48,310 nucleotides of DNA from Fibrobacter sp. (GCA_024398955.1 JAKSIG010000022.1:1-48310), one strand, 5' to 3'; counted from the stretch's first letter, positions 1-7,274 are shown. Numbers and translations: made by a program. Notes: generated by a model from the letters alone, not told the origin.

Positions 1-74
1 CCCATGTCATGTAGCGCTCCATAGAGGCTTCGCCTCAATTATGAGTTATGAATTATGAGTTACGAGATTTTCTG
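1..74. repeat. 74-bp direct repeat, first copy
   Basis: Bases 1-74 recur without a visible mismatch at 362-435, a period of 361 bp. The unit begins inside the coding start of an Rpn-family tail ORF (minus strand, Met-Glu-Arg-Tyr at 1-22 and at 362-383). It continues through a GAGGC/GCCTC hairpin with loop TTC and a run of 7-bp repeats (40-67). A further tail copy therefore probably lies just left of the window edge, making this a tandem duplication that is only partly visible. Confidence 0.85.
40..67. repeat. heptamer tandem repeat island (TATGARt type), copy 1
   Basis: Four tandem 7-mers: TATGAGT, TATGAAT, TATGAGT, TACGAGA. The same four units recur at 401-428 inside the 361-bp duplication. 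A near-identical set follows pheS at 13566-13593, and an inverted set lies at 894-921. Confidence 0.8.
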
Positions 75-162
75 TCAGGTAAAATATACTCCAAAGCCAA
101 TTAAACGACAAGAGTCTGGGTTTCACCGTATTTTTGCTACAGGCAACCCCTTCGGAACCGTC

Positions 163-187
163 AAAAAAGGTCCCACAGGGGACCTCA
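163..187 (-). terminator. rho-independent terminator after the Rpn tail ORF
   Basis: Read on the minus strand it is AGGTCCC, loop CTGT, GGGACCT, then a run of T. It follows the stop of the tail ORF at 192. The same hairpin follows the intact gene at 1166-1188, because stop, spacer and terminator are all within the duplicated 81-bp block. Confidence 0.8.
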
Positions 188-191
188 TTAT

Positions 192-383
192 CTATTTCTG
201 CAGCTTGGCCAGCTGGGCCTTAAGTTCCGCTATTTCACGATCCTTTTCAGTTAATGTCTGGGCCTGTTCGGTCAACGCACGGTCCTTCTCCTCGATGATC
301 TTCTGGTTGCGTTCGCGCTCTTTTTCGCGTTCATCTTCCCTGGCGAGCTGGATTTCCTGTTCCCATGTCATGTAGCGCTCCAT
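192..383 (-). pseudogene. Tail-only copy of an Rpn/PD-(D/E)XK nuclease gene
   Basis: This 63-codon ORF encodes only a charged coiled-coil segment, rich in Glu, Arg and Lys and ending DREIAELKAQLAKLQK. That ending is the C-terminus of the intact nuclease at 1194-2087. At DNA level 166-246 matches 1168-1248 over about 81 bp, including stop codon and terminator, with no difference seen. No nuclease core (Asp, Glu-x-Lys) is present. I infer a truncated paralogue left by recombination between family members. It could still be expressed as a short coiled-coil peptide, since it has its own ATG and terminator. The family identity of the tail is firm; whether it is functional is unknown. Confidence 0.7.
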
Positions 384-435
384 AGAGGCTTCGCCTCAAT
401 TATGAGTTATGAATTATGAGTTACGAGATTTTCTG
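362..435. repeat. 74-bp direct repeat, second copy
   Basis: Second copy of 1-74. It spans the first codons of the tail ORF (minus strand), the GAGGC/GCCTC hairpin and the heptamer run at 401-428. It ends about 100 bp beyond the stop of the four-helix-bundle gene; 436-535 holds no ORF that I trust. Confidence 0.85.
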
Positions 436-535
436 GCGATTACAGCCGATCAACCCCATTATTAGCAGTGTGGTTGACCAGAAGTTGGAAAAGCCGTTCA
501 ACAATTTAATATGATAAGAAAATCCGAAACGCTGG

Positions 536-898
536 TCAAGAGGGCTGTTTTCCGCAACGACAACTTTTTGATATTGCCGTCAATATCTTGAGGATCTCCT
601 GGTTGTCTGCATTCATTGAATCAAATTGCACTGTATCTATAAAGTTCGTCTTTTGCAAAAGTTTTAGCCAATAAACGGTTTCTGCAGTTTCCTTCTTCGC
701 AATACCAATTTTTGCAAAGAAATCAGCCCTACTTTGTGCGTAAATTGCTTCTGCAACATTCGCACCAATGCTTGTTCCACTTCGAAGAATCTGTTTCGAC
801 AAAACATACTCCTTGGATTCCTGTCGTAAGAATCGGTGTAGGTTTACAATCCGTACAGCAAAAGCCAGGCACTTGTCTTCCAAAACTCTATCTTTCAT
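536..898 (-). CDS. Four-helix bundle protein (S23/bIVP-like)
   Basis: A 120-residue, all-helical protein. It matches the short four-helix-bundle family (TIGR02436, first known as the 23S rRNA intervening-sequence protein) in its key places: LRSGTSIGANVAEA near residues 38-51, the following FFAKIGIAKKETAET, and the YWLKLL helix. Family members are found in rRNA intervening sequences, beside diversity-generating retroelements (Avd) and as lone accessory genes; their usual role is unclear. No reverse transcriptase or variable repeat is visible here. The ATG lies inside a heptamer repeat (894-921). The gene shares its upstream flank (931-999) with the Rpn gene and sits upstream of an Rpn tail, so it looks like cargo inserted between conserved Rpn ends. 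The C-terminus is basic and Cys-containing. Confidence 0.8.
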   Translation of the reverse strand: MKDRVLEDKCLAFAVRIVNLHRFLRQESKEYVLSKQILRSGTSIGANVAEAIYAQSRADFFAKIGIAKKETAETVYWLKLLQKTNFIDTVQFDSMNADNQEILKILTAISKSCRCGKQPS

Positions 899-921
899 AA
901 TTCATACATCATAATTCATAA
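894..921. repeat. heptamer tandem repeat island, inverted orientation, over a start codon
   Basis: Four 7-mers: TTCATAA, TTCATAC, ATCATAA, TTCATAA. They are the reverse complement of the TATGAAT type at 40-67 and 401-428. The ATG of the four-helix-bundle gene (896-898, minus strand) is part of the first unit. Together with 401-428 they flank that gene as imperfect inverted repeats. Confidence 0.75.
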
Positions 922-930
922 TTAAGCATA

Positions 931-999
931 CGCGGCCGGTTCGCAGGCAGAATTTTCTACCTGCATATATACACGCAGAAAACGAGAAAAATGCGCAAA
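931..999 (-). repeat. 69-bp upstream flank, copy A
   Basis: 931-999 matches 2111-2179 with only a few substitutions. Copy A lies upstream of the four-helix-bundle gene and copy B upstream of the Rpn gene, both on the minus strand. Each contains a CTGC...GCAG inverted repeat around TATATAT, which could be a promoter core. 1000-1193 holds no gene I can support apart from the palindrome and terminator listed next. Confidence 0.8.
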
Positions 1000-1113
1000 G
1001 GAAGTTTGCAAATAATTGTAAACATGAAATGTTTGCTTCAACTGTACTCGGGACCTCTTTGACAATTCCAGAAGAAAGTCGTGCTCGGCCCGATCGAGCA
1101 TCTGGAATGCTAG

Positions 1114-1134
1114 ATTCCCCGTCAAGCGGGGAAT
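1114..1134. repeat. Dispersed palindrome of the GGGGAATGACA class
   Basis: Arms ATTCCCCG and CGGGGAAT with a 5-base loop TCAAG, followed by GACA. This type of palindrome is scattered between genes in many bacterial genomes. Only one copy is seen in this window. Confidence 0.6.
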
Positions 1135-1165
1135 GACAGGTTGAGGAAGCTCGGGGAACTTATAA

Positions 1166-1188
1166 AGAAAGGTCCCACAGGGGACCTC
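1166..1188 (-). terminator. rho-independent terminator after the Rpn nuclease gene
   Basis: Minus-strand hairpin AGGTCCC / GGGACCT with loop CTGT, then TTTCTTT. It is the duplicate of the hairpin at 163-187 and lies 6 bp beyond the stop codon at 1194. Confidence 0.75.
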
Positions 1189-1193
1189 ATTAT

Positions 1194-2087
1194 CTATTTC
1201 TGCAGCTTGGCCAGCTGGGCCTTAAGTTCCGCTATTTCACGATCCTTCTCGGCCAGCATGGAGTCCTTCTCGGCGAGTTTCAGATCCTTGGACTTACTTA
1301 CCGACTCCATCCTGCGAACCTTGCGTTCAAGGGCGCGGTATTCGTCTCCGGCGCTCACAAAGCCAAGCCTTTGTCCAATACTCTGGAATGCCATTTTCAG
1401 AACCTCCAATGCCTCTGGGCTAATGTACTCCCTCAAATATAACTCAATCTTGCCGACAAGGCAAGCGCTTTCGCTGCTAGGCAACGTCCGCAACTTTTTC
1501 TCCATCTCAGGCAGCAGCGACTCGTACTTTATCATGTCGAAGGCGTACTTCATGGTAATGGCGCCAATGGCCGCCTCGGCGTTGCCGTGGGCAAGGCAAA
1601 GGTCGTCGTCAATTTCCGCCAGGTTCACAAAGGCGAACTCGAAATGCGGAATGCGTCCGTTGTACAAGGCATGGATGTTTTTGTATTGTGCGAGAGGGTC
1701 CCAAGGGTCGGTCCCGTTATAGATAACGATGGCTTTAGTCGGAAGCCATCCATATTCAGTATTGCTCTTGTCTACCATCACGTTGATGGCATACTTGCCG
1801 ATTTGCGACATAATCCCATTACTGGGCGAAGACTTGTGTTCCAGCAGCAGACCAAAGCGCATTTCGCTACCGTCGAGAGCCTTCACCTTGAAGGCAAGAT
1901 CCGCCTCGCCACGCTCGCCAACTTCGTCAAAGGCCTCAGGGATTTCCTCCAATGTGTCTAGGTCCACTTCCGCAAGGATGTCGGCCAAGTTTCGGTTTGT
2001 CTTTGACGCAATCTCAAAAAGCGCCTTCGTGTTCACGGGTTTCGAGTAGACGTATTTCAGGAATCCGTCATGTTTCCGTTTGTTCAT
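1194..2087 (-). CDS. Rpn family recombination-promoting nuclease / PD-(D/E)XK putative transposase
   Basis: 297 residues from the ATG at 2087. A longer frame to 2126 would run into the duplicated flank, so I prefer the inner start, where the MNKRKHDGFLKYVYSKP opening fits the family. Family knowledge: Rpn proteins are PD-(D/E)XK endonucleases, annotated as transposase-like (PF12784-type), that promote RecA-independent recombination; some act in phage defence. Visible active-site candidates are Asp63 (GEADLAF) and Glu83-x-Lys85 (LLLEHKS). The C-terminal 45 residues form a heptad coiled coil ending DREIAELKAQLAKLQK, shared at DNA level with the truncated copy at 192-383. Upstream is the shared 69-bp flank (2111-2179). 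Probably active; partner DNA unknown. Confidence 0.85.
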   Translation of the reverse strand: MNKRKHDGFLKYVYSKPVNTKALFEIASKTNRNLADILAEVDLDTLEEIPEAFDEVGERGEADLAFKVKALDGSEMRFGLLLEHKSSPSNGIMSQIGKYAINVMVDKSNTEYGWLPTKAIVIYNGTDPWDPLAQYKNIHALYNGRIPHFEFAFVNLAEIDDDLCLAHGNAEAAIGAITMKYAFDMIKYESLLPEMEKKLRTLPSSESACLVGKIELYLREYISPEALEVLKMAFQSIGQRLGFVSAGDEYRALERKVRRMESVSKSKDLKLAEKDSMLAEKDREIAELKAQLAKLQK

Positions 2088-2110
2088 GTATTGTTCTTTT
2101 ATTCCGGCGA

Positions 2111-2179
2111 CGCGGCCGGTTCGCAAGCAGAATTTTCTACCTGCATATATACACGCAGAAAATGAAGAAAATGTGCAAA
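2111..2179 (-). repeat. 69-bp upstream flank, copy B (putative Rpn promoter)
   Basis: Near-identical partner of 931-999, placed about 25 bp upstream of the Rpn start. CTGC and GCAG half-sites bracket TATATAT. Because it precedes two unrelated genes it may be a mobile promoter or a recombination end. Confidence 0.6.
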
Positions 2180-2204
2180 CTTAACGTTTAATGCAAATTT
2201 CTAA

Positions 2205-2270
2205 TGGCTGGACAACATCACCAGAGGCGATTACGAAAAACATTACGAGAATATGTATAAGAGCAGCTAA
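2205..2270 (+). pseudogene. Relic C-terminal coding tail of an unknown gene
   Basis: Directly after an in-frame TAA, 21 sense codons read as a plausible protein end: WLDNITRGDYEKHYE..., closing with MYKSS and TAA at 2268-2270. The codons are ordinary for this genome (gac, aac, atc, acc, ggc, gat). A good forward terminator (2302-2330) follows at natural distance. I infer the 3' end of a gene whose body was lost when the Rpn block arrived just to the left. The protein family is not recognised. Confidence 0.45.
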
Positions 2271-2301
2271 CTTTATAGTATTCAACAAGTTACAAGAAGC
2301 A

Positions 2302-2330
2302 GGGTTCCGGTTTGTTACCGGGCCTTTTTT
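2302..2330 (+). terminator. rho-independent terminator
   Basis: CCGGT (2307-2311), loop TTTGT, ACCGG (2317-2321), then GCCTTTTTT. No intact forward gene precedes it, only the relic tail ending at 2270. Confidence 0.7.
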
Positions 2331-2335
2331 CTGTA

Positions 2336-2503
2336 AAGTGTTTTTTGACACTTGTGTGACATTTTTATTTGTTATATTCCTCCTTACCCTCCAGTCGGAG
2401 GTCTATCGTGAATCAGGGCCTCAGCCAGGACACACCGTCTAAAGTTGTCGGACCCTAAAACCAGACTTGCTCTCGGGCTCGTCTAAAAATTGGAATTAGA
2501 ATT
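2336..2503 (+). promoter_or_regulatory. tex promoter region and long leader
   Basis: An inverted repeat AAGTGT (2336-2341) / ACACTT (2348-2353) is followed by a TATATT box at 2373-2378, a possible -10. If transcription starts near 2385 the leader is about 120 nt. It opens with a tight hairpin CCTCC / GGAGG (2388-2401, loop AGTC) and has several G+C-rich segments. I do not recognise it as a known riboswitch or leader class. Confidence 0.35.
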
Positions 2504-4918
2504 ATGGACTTTTCTGCTGTTATTGCCGAAGAACTGAACCTTGAAGTATGGCGCGTATCCAAGGCGCTTGAATTGATGGACCAGGGTGGTACCATCCCCT
2601 TTATCGCCCGTTACCGTAAAGACCAGACGGGCACCCTTAACGAAATTGAACTGCGCGACATTAGTCACCGTCGCGACTACCTGCAGGAACTGGTCGACCG
2701 TAAAGAAACTATTCTCAAGAGTATCGAAGAACAGGGTAAACTTACTCCCGAGTTGAAGGCTCAGATCGAATCCTGCAAGGATAAGACCCTTCTCGAAGAT
2801 ATTTACGCCCCGTACAAGCCCAAGAAGCGTACCCGCGCCACCATTGCCAAGGAACTTGGCCTTGAGCCGCTGGCCCGCCTCATGTGGGCACAAGAAGAAC
2901 AGGGCAACACCGCCGAGCAGATCGCCCTTATCTACCTGTCCGAAGAAAAGGGCCTGGCCGATCCCAAGGCCGCTCTCAAGGGTGCCTGCGATATTTTGGC
3001 CGAAGAAGTGGCCGACAATACCGAATTCCGCCAGTACCTGCGCAACAAGGTCGAAAAGACCGGCATCATGATTTCCAAGGTCAAGAAGGACTTCGAAAAG
3101 GAAGAGACAAAGTTCAAGGACTACTACGACTTTAGCGAACAGGTTTCCAAGATTCCGTCTCACCGTATGCTGGCGCTCCGTCGTGGCGAAAAAGAAAAGG
3201 TGCTGCGCCTTTCTATCGAAGTTCCTACCGAAGAAATGGTGGGCTACCTCAAGGCCAACGTCATTAAGGGCAACACCACCTGGACCCCGTATCTCGAGGC
3301 CATGTGCCAGGATGCCTGGGACCGTCTTTTGGCCCCCAGCATGGAAAGCGAAGTCCGCCTGAACCTGAAGGACGCCGCCGAAGAAGAAGCCTTCAAGGTG
3401 TTCAGCAAGAACCTGCAGGACGTTTTGCTGGCAGCCCCTGCCGGCCACAAGGCCGTGCTGGCTCTTGACCCGGGTTTTCGTACCGGCTGCAAGGTTGCAG
3501 TGCTCGACGAAAATGGCAAGTTCATGGACCATGGCATTATCAAGCCCCACGAACCGTGGAACGACAAGGCTGCTTCTGCAATGTACCTGATGGGTCTTAT
3601 CGAAAAGTACAAGATTGACTTGATCGCTATCGGCAACGGTACCGCCAGCCGCGAAACCGACGCCTTCTGCGCCGAAATGGCAGCAAAGTTCAAGGGCAAG
3701 GTTCCGCCCCGCGTTATCGTTTCTGAAGCAGGCGCTTCTGTTTACAGCGCAAGCATGATCGCTATCCAGGAATTCCCCAAGGAAGACGTTACTACCCGCG
3801 GCGCCATCTCTATTGGCCGCCGCCTGCAGGACCCGCTGGCTGAACTTGTGAAGGTTGACCCCCAGTCTATTGGCGTGGGCCAGTACCAGCACGACGTTAA
3901 CCAGCGCGAACTGAAGAAGCGCCTTGACGAAGTTGTGGAAAGCTGCGTGAACATGGTGGGAGTCGACGTAAACAGCGCCTCTGCTCCGCTGCTCTCCCAT
4001 GTTGCAGGCCTTAGCAGCACCCTGTCTGAAGCCATTGTTAAGTACCGCGAAGAAAACGGTGCATACGCCAGCCGCGAAGACCTGAAGAAGGTAAAGGGCT
4101 TTGGCCCCAAGGCCTTTGAACAGGCTGCAGGCTTTATGCGCATTCCGGGTGCCGAAAACCCGCTGGACGATTCCGCCGTGCATCCCGAAAACTACGCACT
4201 CATCGAAAAGATGGCTGCCAAGGTCGGCGTTCCTGTAAAGGAGATGGTGGGCAATGCCGAAGTTGTTAAGGGAATCAACCTCGAAGAATTCCTTAGCGAC
4301 GAAGTGGGTAAAGAAACCTTGAACGATATCCTTAAGGAATTGAACAAGCCTAGCCGCGACCCCCGTAAGGAATTCCGTTACGCAAAGTTCGACGACAAGA
4401 TCAAGGAAATCAACGACCTTATTACCGGCAGCTGGATGGAAGGCGTGGTAACCAACGTGGCAAACTTCGGTGCCTTCGTTGACATCGGCGTTCATCAGGA
4501 TGGCCTTGTACACGTTTCTGAAATCAGCGACAAGTTCGTTGAAGACGCAAAGACGGTTCTTACCGTTGGTGACGTGGTGAAGGTTCGCGTGGTTGCCGTA
4601 GATGCCAAGCTGAAGCGCATCAGCCTTTCTATGAAGACTGAACAGGTAGACGGTGTTGCTGGCGCCGGCGCCAATGGCCCTCGCGGTCAGCGTGTTGGCG
4701 GCCCCCGTGGGCAGGGCCATAACGGCCAGGGTGGTCGTGGCGGCTTTGGCGGTCGCGACCAGAACCGCGGCAGCCTGCAGGGTCATGCCACTATTGCAGA
4801 CCTTAAGGCAAAGATTGCCGGCAAGGGCGTACCTGGCCAGGGCAACCGCAACAACGCCCCCGCCCAGCCCGCCAAGGTCAACCCGCTTCTGAAATCTATG
4901 ATGAAAAAGTTCAAGTAG
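2504..4918 (+). CDS. tex: Tex family S1 RNA-binding protein
   Basis: 804 residues, near the usual Tex length plus a C-terminal tail. Order: helical N-terminal Tex domain (1-190); YqgF/RNase H-like domain opening with ALDPGFRTGCKVAVLD near 320; helix-hairpin-helix repeats (about 490-560, KKVKGFGPKAFEQAAGFMRI); S1 domain at 642-715 (GVVTNVANFGAFVDIG, DGLVHVSEIS). The tail after 720 is Gly/Arg/Gln rich (RGG-like), which may add RNA affinity. Tex binds RNA and associates with transcription complexes; its precise role is not settled. The gene appears monocistronic, with its own leader and a downstream terminator shared with the convergent lipoprotein gene. A long antisense frame (2483-4948) is a codon-bias shadow. 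Confidence 0.95.
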   Translation: MDFSAVIAEELNLEVWRVSKALELMDQGGTIPFIARYRKDQTGTLNEIELRDISHRRDYLQELVDRKETILKSIEEQGKLTPELKAQIESCKDKTLLEDIYAPYKPKKRTRATIAKELGLEPLARLMWAQEEQGNTAEQIALIYLSEEKGLADPKAALKGACDILAEEVADNTEFRQYLRNKVEKTGIMISKVKKDFEKEETKFKDYYDFSEQVSKIPSHRMLALRRGEKEKVLRLSIEVPTEEMVGYLKANVIKGNTTWTPYLEAMCQDAWDRLLAPSMESEVRLNLKDAAEEEAFKVFSKNLQDVLLAAPAGHKAVLALDPGFRTGCKVAVLDENGKFMDHGIIKPHEPWNDKAASAMYLMGLIEKYKIDLIAIGNGTASRETDAFCAEMAAKFKGKVPPRVIVSEAGASVYSASMIAIQEFPKEDVTTRGAISIGRRLQDPLAELVKVDPQSIGVGQYQHDVNQRELKKRLDEVVESCVNMVGVDVNSASAPLLSHVAGLSSTLSEAIVKYREENGAYASREDLKKVKGFGPKAFEQAAGFMRIPGAENPLDDSAVHPENYALIEKMAAKVGVPVKEMVGNAEVVKGINLEEFLSDEVGKETLNDILKELNKPSRDPRKEFRYAKFDDKIKEINDLITGSWMEGVVTNVANFGAFVDIGVHQDGLVHVSEISDKFVEDAKTVLTVGDVVKVRVVAVDAKLKRISLSMKTEQVDGVAGAGANGPRGQRVGGPRGQGHNGQGGRGGFGGRDQNRGSLQGHATIADLKAKIAGKGVPGQGNRNNAPAQPAKVNPLLKSMMKKFK

Positions 4919-5009
4919 ATTTGGAAGCGAGAATGCTTGCATTCTCATTTACAAATCTACAGAACTAGCGCTCGCAAGAGCGCCAAGTTCAAGTAGATTT
5001 GGAAGCGAG
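4907..5009. repeat. 25-bp duplication of the tex 3' end with two hairpins between
   Basis: 4907-4931, which includes the last tex codons and stop, is repeated exactly at 4985-5009. Between them are two perfect hairpins: GAGAATG / CATTCTC (from 4930) and GCGCTC / GAGCGC with a GCAA tetraloop (4968-4983). The second copy is followed by a further G+C-rich hairpin sequence. Confidence 0.8.
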
Positions 5010-5040
5010 GGGCGCGGGAGCCTCCCGTGACTTAGCCATT

Positions 5041-5075
5041 AAAAAGACTGGTTCTTTTGAACCAGCCTTTTTTTT
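5041..5075. terminator. Bidirectional terminator between tex and the lipoprotein gene
   Basis: CTGGTTC (5048-5054), loop TTTT, GAACCAG (5059-5065), with eight T on the right and a run of A on the left. It can stop both the forward tex transcript and the minus-strand transcript ending at 5104. Confidence 0.85.
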
Positions 5076-5103
5076 ACATCCTGTAAAAAAATTGCTTCTA
5101 GCT

Positions 5104-6420
5104 CTATTCGCTTACGCCATAGAACTTAATATCGTCGATCCAAATTTCGGTATCAAAGTAAGCGGGTACCGCGATGTTGGTCACCTGCTTGCTGACAAAG
5201 TCCCAGCCCATGTTGCCATAGGTGCTGTCGCCTTCCATAAAGTCGGACGCCCTGATTACCACACGTTCCCATTCGTCGGAACCCTGCAAAGTATCCAGGA
5301 AAACTGCCTTGCCGGTAGAGCCCTCGATAATGGATTCAAGATTGAAGGAGTAGGAGCCCGTACCGCGAACGTAGTATTCGATGGAATCCACAACGCTAAA
5401 GTCGCAAGGATTGGCGCTGGAGCACATCCACAGGCCCATAAAGGACCATTGGCCGGTCTTCGCAGAAGTTGTCCAATGCATGGCATGGCCTTCGCGACCT
5501 GCGCCCGCTTCCACAATGGACAATTCAGCCTCATATTCTCCCGGAGACATCACCACCGATGTGGTATCCGTCGGCTTCAGGTAAAGTTCACTGGAATCTC
5601 CGGCGAACACGATGTTGGACTTTAAACCGTTTTCAAAATCAATGACACTCAAGTAGTTGAGGACTTCCTCGGAACTGGAGGATTCCGCAGCGGAAGATTC
5701 CGGCATTGAACTGGATGAAGATTCAGCAGGTCTTACGTAAGGTACGACGTTCTTCGATTCTTCTGAAACGGTTTCGCCAACGACAATGCGAATGCGATAG
5801 TCACCCGGAGCAAGTTCTCCAAACCCGAAGTTTCCAAGGCTGTCGGTTTTCATCTTGCGGTCGGTTCCATAGATTTGAACCCAGGCAAATTTTTCACCCT
5901 CGGGCAGTTCAACCTTGCCGTTCATCATTCCATAGGGATTTACCGTGATTTCAGCGGAATCGCCCTCCTGAATTTCATTGGCAGCAAGCGTCGTAAAGGA
6001 GCCGCGCTGACCATCCAGGATTTCCAGAGTCATGGAATCTGCAATCACATGATCAAGAGAAATGAGTCCGAGAGAGTCCGATTTGTACACGCATACTTTT
6101 TGATCCGGATCGCAAGCGGCCAGTGGCGAGCTATACGGCACCGGCATCGTATCAGCAGGGTCGTAGTACACAGCTTCTTTTGCAAGCGCAGAATGCAGTT
6201 CCGGCAAATAGTCGGCCGGCCTTAAACGAGCTACGGCACCTGCAACGGGAGCGCCACCTTCGTCCACAACCTTAATGACATAGGCGTTTTCTGTTTCTAC
6301 GGTGCTGACGCCAGCCACCTTTTCATCGGAAGAACAGGCGACAAGGCCTGCGGACAAACCGACGGCAGCAAAAGTAGACGCAGCCAAGGGCAGCGCGCCT
6401 CGCCAGAAATTCTTTACCAT
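5104..6420 (-). CDS. Exported lipoprotein with Ser-rich linker and jelly-roll-like C-terminal domain
   Basis: Start chosen at 6420 (MVKNFWRG), which has GAGGTG 4 bases upstream; the ATG at 6432 overlaps the previous stop as ATGA. The signal peptide ends in the lipobox LVAC. An N-terminal Ig-like or carboxypeptidase-regulatory-like stretch (DEGGAPVAGAVARL) is followed by a second such region (MNGKVELPEGEKFAWVQIYG, SLGNFGFGELAPGDYRI). A poly-Ser/Glu linker precedes a C-terminal beta-rich domain ending EIWIDDIKFYG, reminiscent of CBM11/CIA30-like carbohydrate-binding folds. The protein is probably surface anchored. It is co-transcribed behind the TIGR02147 gene, which suggests a paired function. 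No catalytic motif is seen; ligand unknown. Confidence 0.8.
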   Translation of the reverse strand: MVKNFWRGALPLAASTFAAVGLSAGLVACSSDEKVAGVSTVETENAYVIKVVDEGGAPVAGAVARLRPADYLPELHSALAKEAVYYDPADTMPVPYSSPLAACDPDQKVCVYKSDSLGLISLDHVIADSMTLEILDGQRGSFTTLAANEIQEGDSAEITVNPYGMMNGKVELPEGEKFAWVQIYGTDRKMKTDSLGNFGFGELAPGDYRIRIVVGETVSEESKNVVPYVRPAESSSSSMPESSAAESSSSEEVLNYLSVIDFENGLKSNIVFAGDSSELYLKPTDTTSVVMSPGEYEAELSIVEAGAGREGHAMHWTTSAKTGQWSFMGLWMCSSANPCDFSVVDSIEYYVRGTGSYSFNLESIIEGSTGKAVFLDTLQGSDEWERVVIRASDFMEGDSTYGNMGWDFVSKQVTNIAVPAYFDTEIWIDDIKFYGVSE

Positions 6421-6428
6421 ACCACACC

Positions 6429-7274
6429 TCATTTTTTCACCCCTTTTGCTGCGGCACCCATATTCATGTCTGCCACCGGGAACAGAGAGAACATGAACTG
6501 CATTACCTTCGTTGGCTTTTGCACTTCTTCTACTCGTTTTTGAACCTGGCGACGGAATTCCAAAGTCATTTCCTTAAGGTCGTTAAAGCAATCTTCGTCG
6601 ACGCCAACCATTAGCGACGACATGTTGCGCTGTTCGGGCTCGATGGTGGCCAGGGCGTTCTGCGCCAGAGCCAGCAGCTGATTCTGGTAGCTGCGGATTG
6701 CTGTTACCTTGGCCGTACCCGACGAAGTAAAGTTGGCCTGGCCAACGGCAAAACGTTCAGAGGCCAGGGGCGTTATCAACTTTAATTCCTTTAGTACACG
6801 AATTGCTTCTTCTACCTGCTCCTTAGAAACAGCAGGTGTAATCTGCTTGACCAGTTGAGAAACCACCGCCGAGCCGTTGTTCATTTCGATAAGGGTACGC
6901 ACCACGGGGATCCACCACTTGCCCAGGAACATCAGTTCGTTGGTGTTGAGCTGGCGCATCTTGACGTCTTTCAGAGAAAGCGCCATTTTATAAAGCTTTT
7001 CTTTTTTTGCCGGCGACTTGGTCTTGGATGCGGCCACCAGGATTTCGAAAAGTTCGCCGCTGCGGCCCTTTAGGTCGAGCAAGTCCTTGACCAGGGGAAT
7101 ACTGCGGTTGGGCAGGTGCAGTTCCTTGTTCAGCACGCGGAACATCTGGCTTGTTTCGAGGCCCAGTTTTTGGCCCATCATTTTGTAGGAATACAGGGGC
7201 AACTCCAGCTTGCGCTGGGCATAATAGTTCTTGAGCAAATCTCTGTAATCACCAATTTCGTCGATGTTCAGCAT
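6429..7274 (-). CDS. TIGR02147/DUF4423 family protein
   Basis: 281 residues. The N-terminus IGDYRDLLKNYYAQRK followed by YSYKMMGQKLGLETSQMFRVLN is the signature opening of TIGR02147, a family expanded in Fibrobacter. The MGQKLG...SQMFRVL part looks like a helix-turn-helix. The centre (RQLNTNELMFLGKWWIPVVRTLIEM, then VSKEQVEEAIRVLKELKLI) looks like a winged-helix half of DUF4423. The tail is helical and ends in a hydrophobic stretch (VMQFMFSLFPVADMN). No transmembrane segment is clear. Its stop overlaps the possible ATG of the lipoprotein gene, so the two are translationally coupled. I infer a regulator or partner of that lipoprotein; the family's role is not established. Confidence 0.85.
   Translation of the reverse strand: MLNIDEIGDYRDLLKNYYAQRKLELPLYSYKMMGQKLGLETSQMFRVLNKELHLPNRSIPLVKDLLDLKGRSGELFEILVAASKTKSPAKKEKLYKMALSLKDVKMRQLNTNELMFLGKWWIPVVRTLIEMNNGSAVVSQLVKQITPAVSKEQVEEAIRVLKELKLITPLASERFAVGQANFTSSGTAKVTAIRSYQNQLLALAQNALATIEPEQRNMSSLMVGVDEDCFNDLKEMTLEFRRQVQKRVEEVQKPTKVMQFMFSLFPVADMNMGAAAKGVKK

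Noticed and set aside
536..898. Diversity-generating retroelement around the four-helix-bundle gene
   Set aside because: No reverse transcriptase, template repeat or variable repeat is present within several kilobases.
922..1125. 67-codon minus-strand ORF over the duplicated flank
   Set aside because: Composed of the shared non-coding flank and no known domain; the second copy of the flank does not keep the frame.
2483..4948. Long open frame (821 codons) antisense to tex
   Set aside because: It lies wholly opposite a certain gene, has Phe/His/Val-rich composition typical of a reverse-frame shadow from biased codons, and matches no family.
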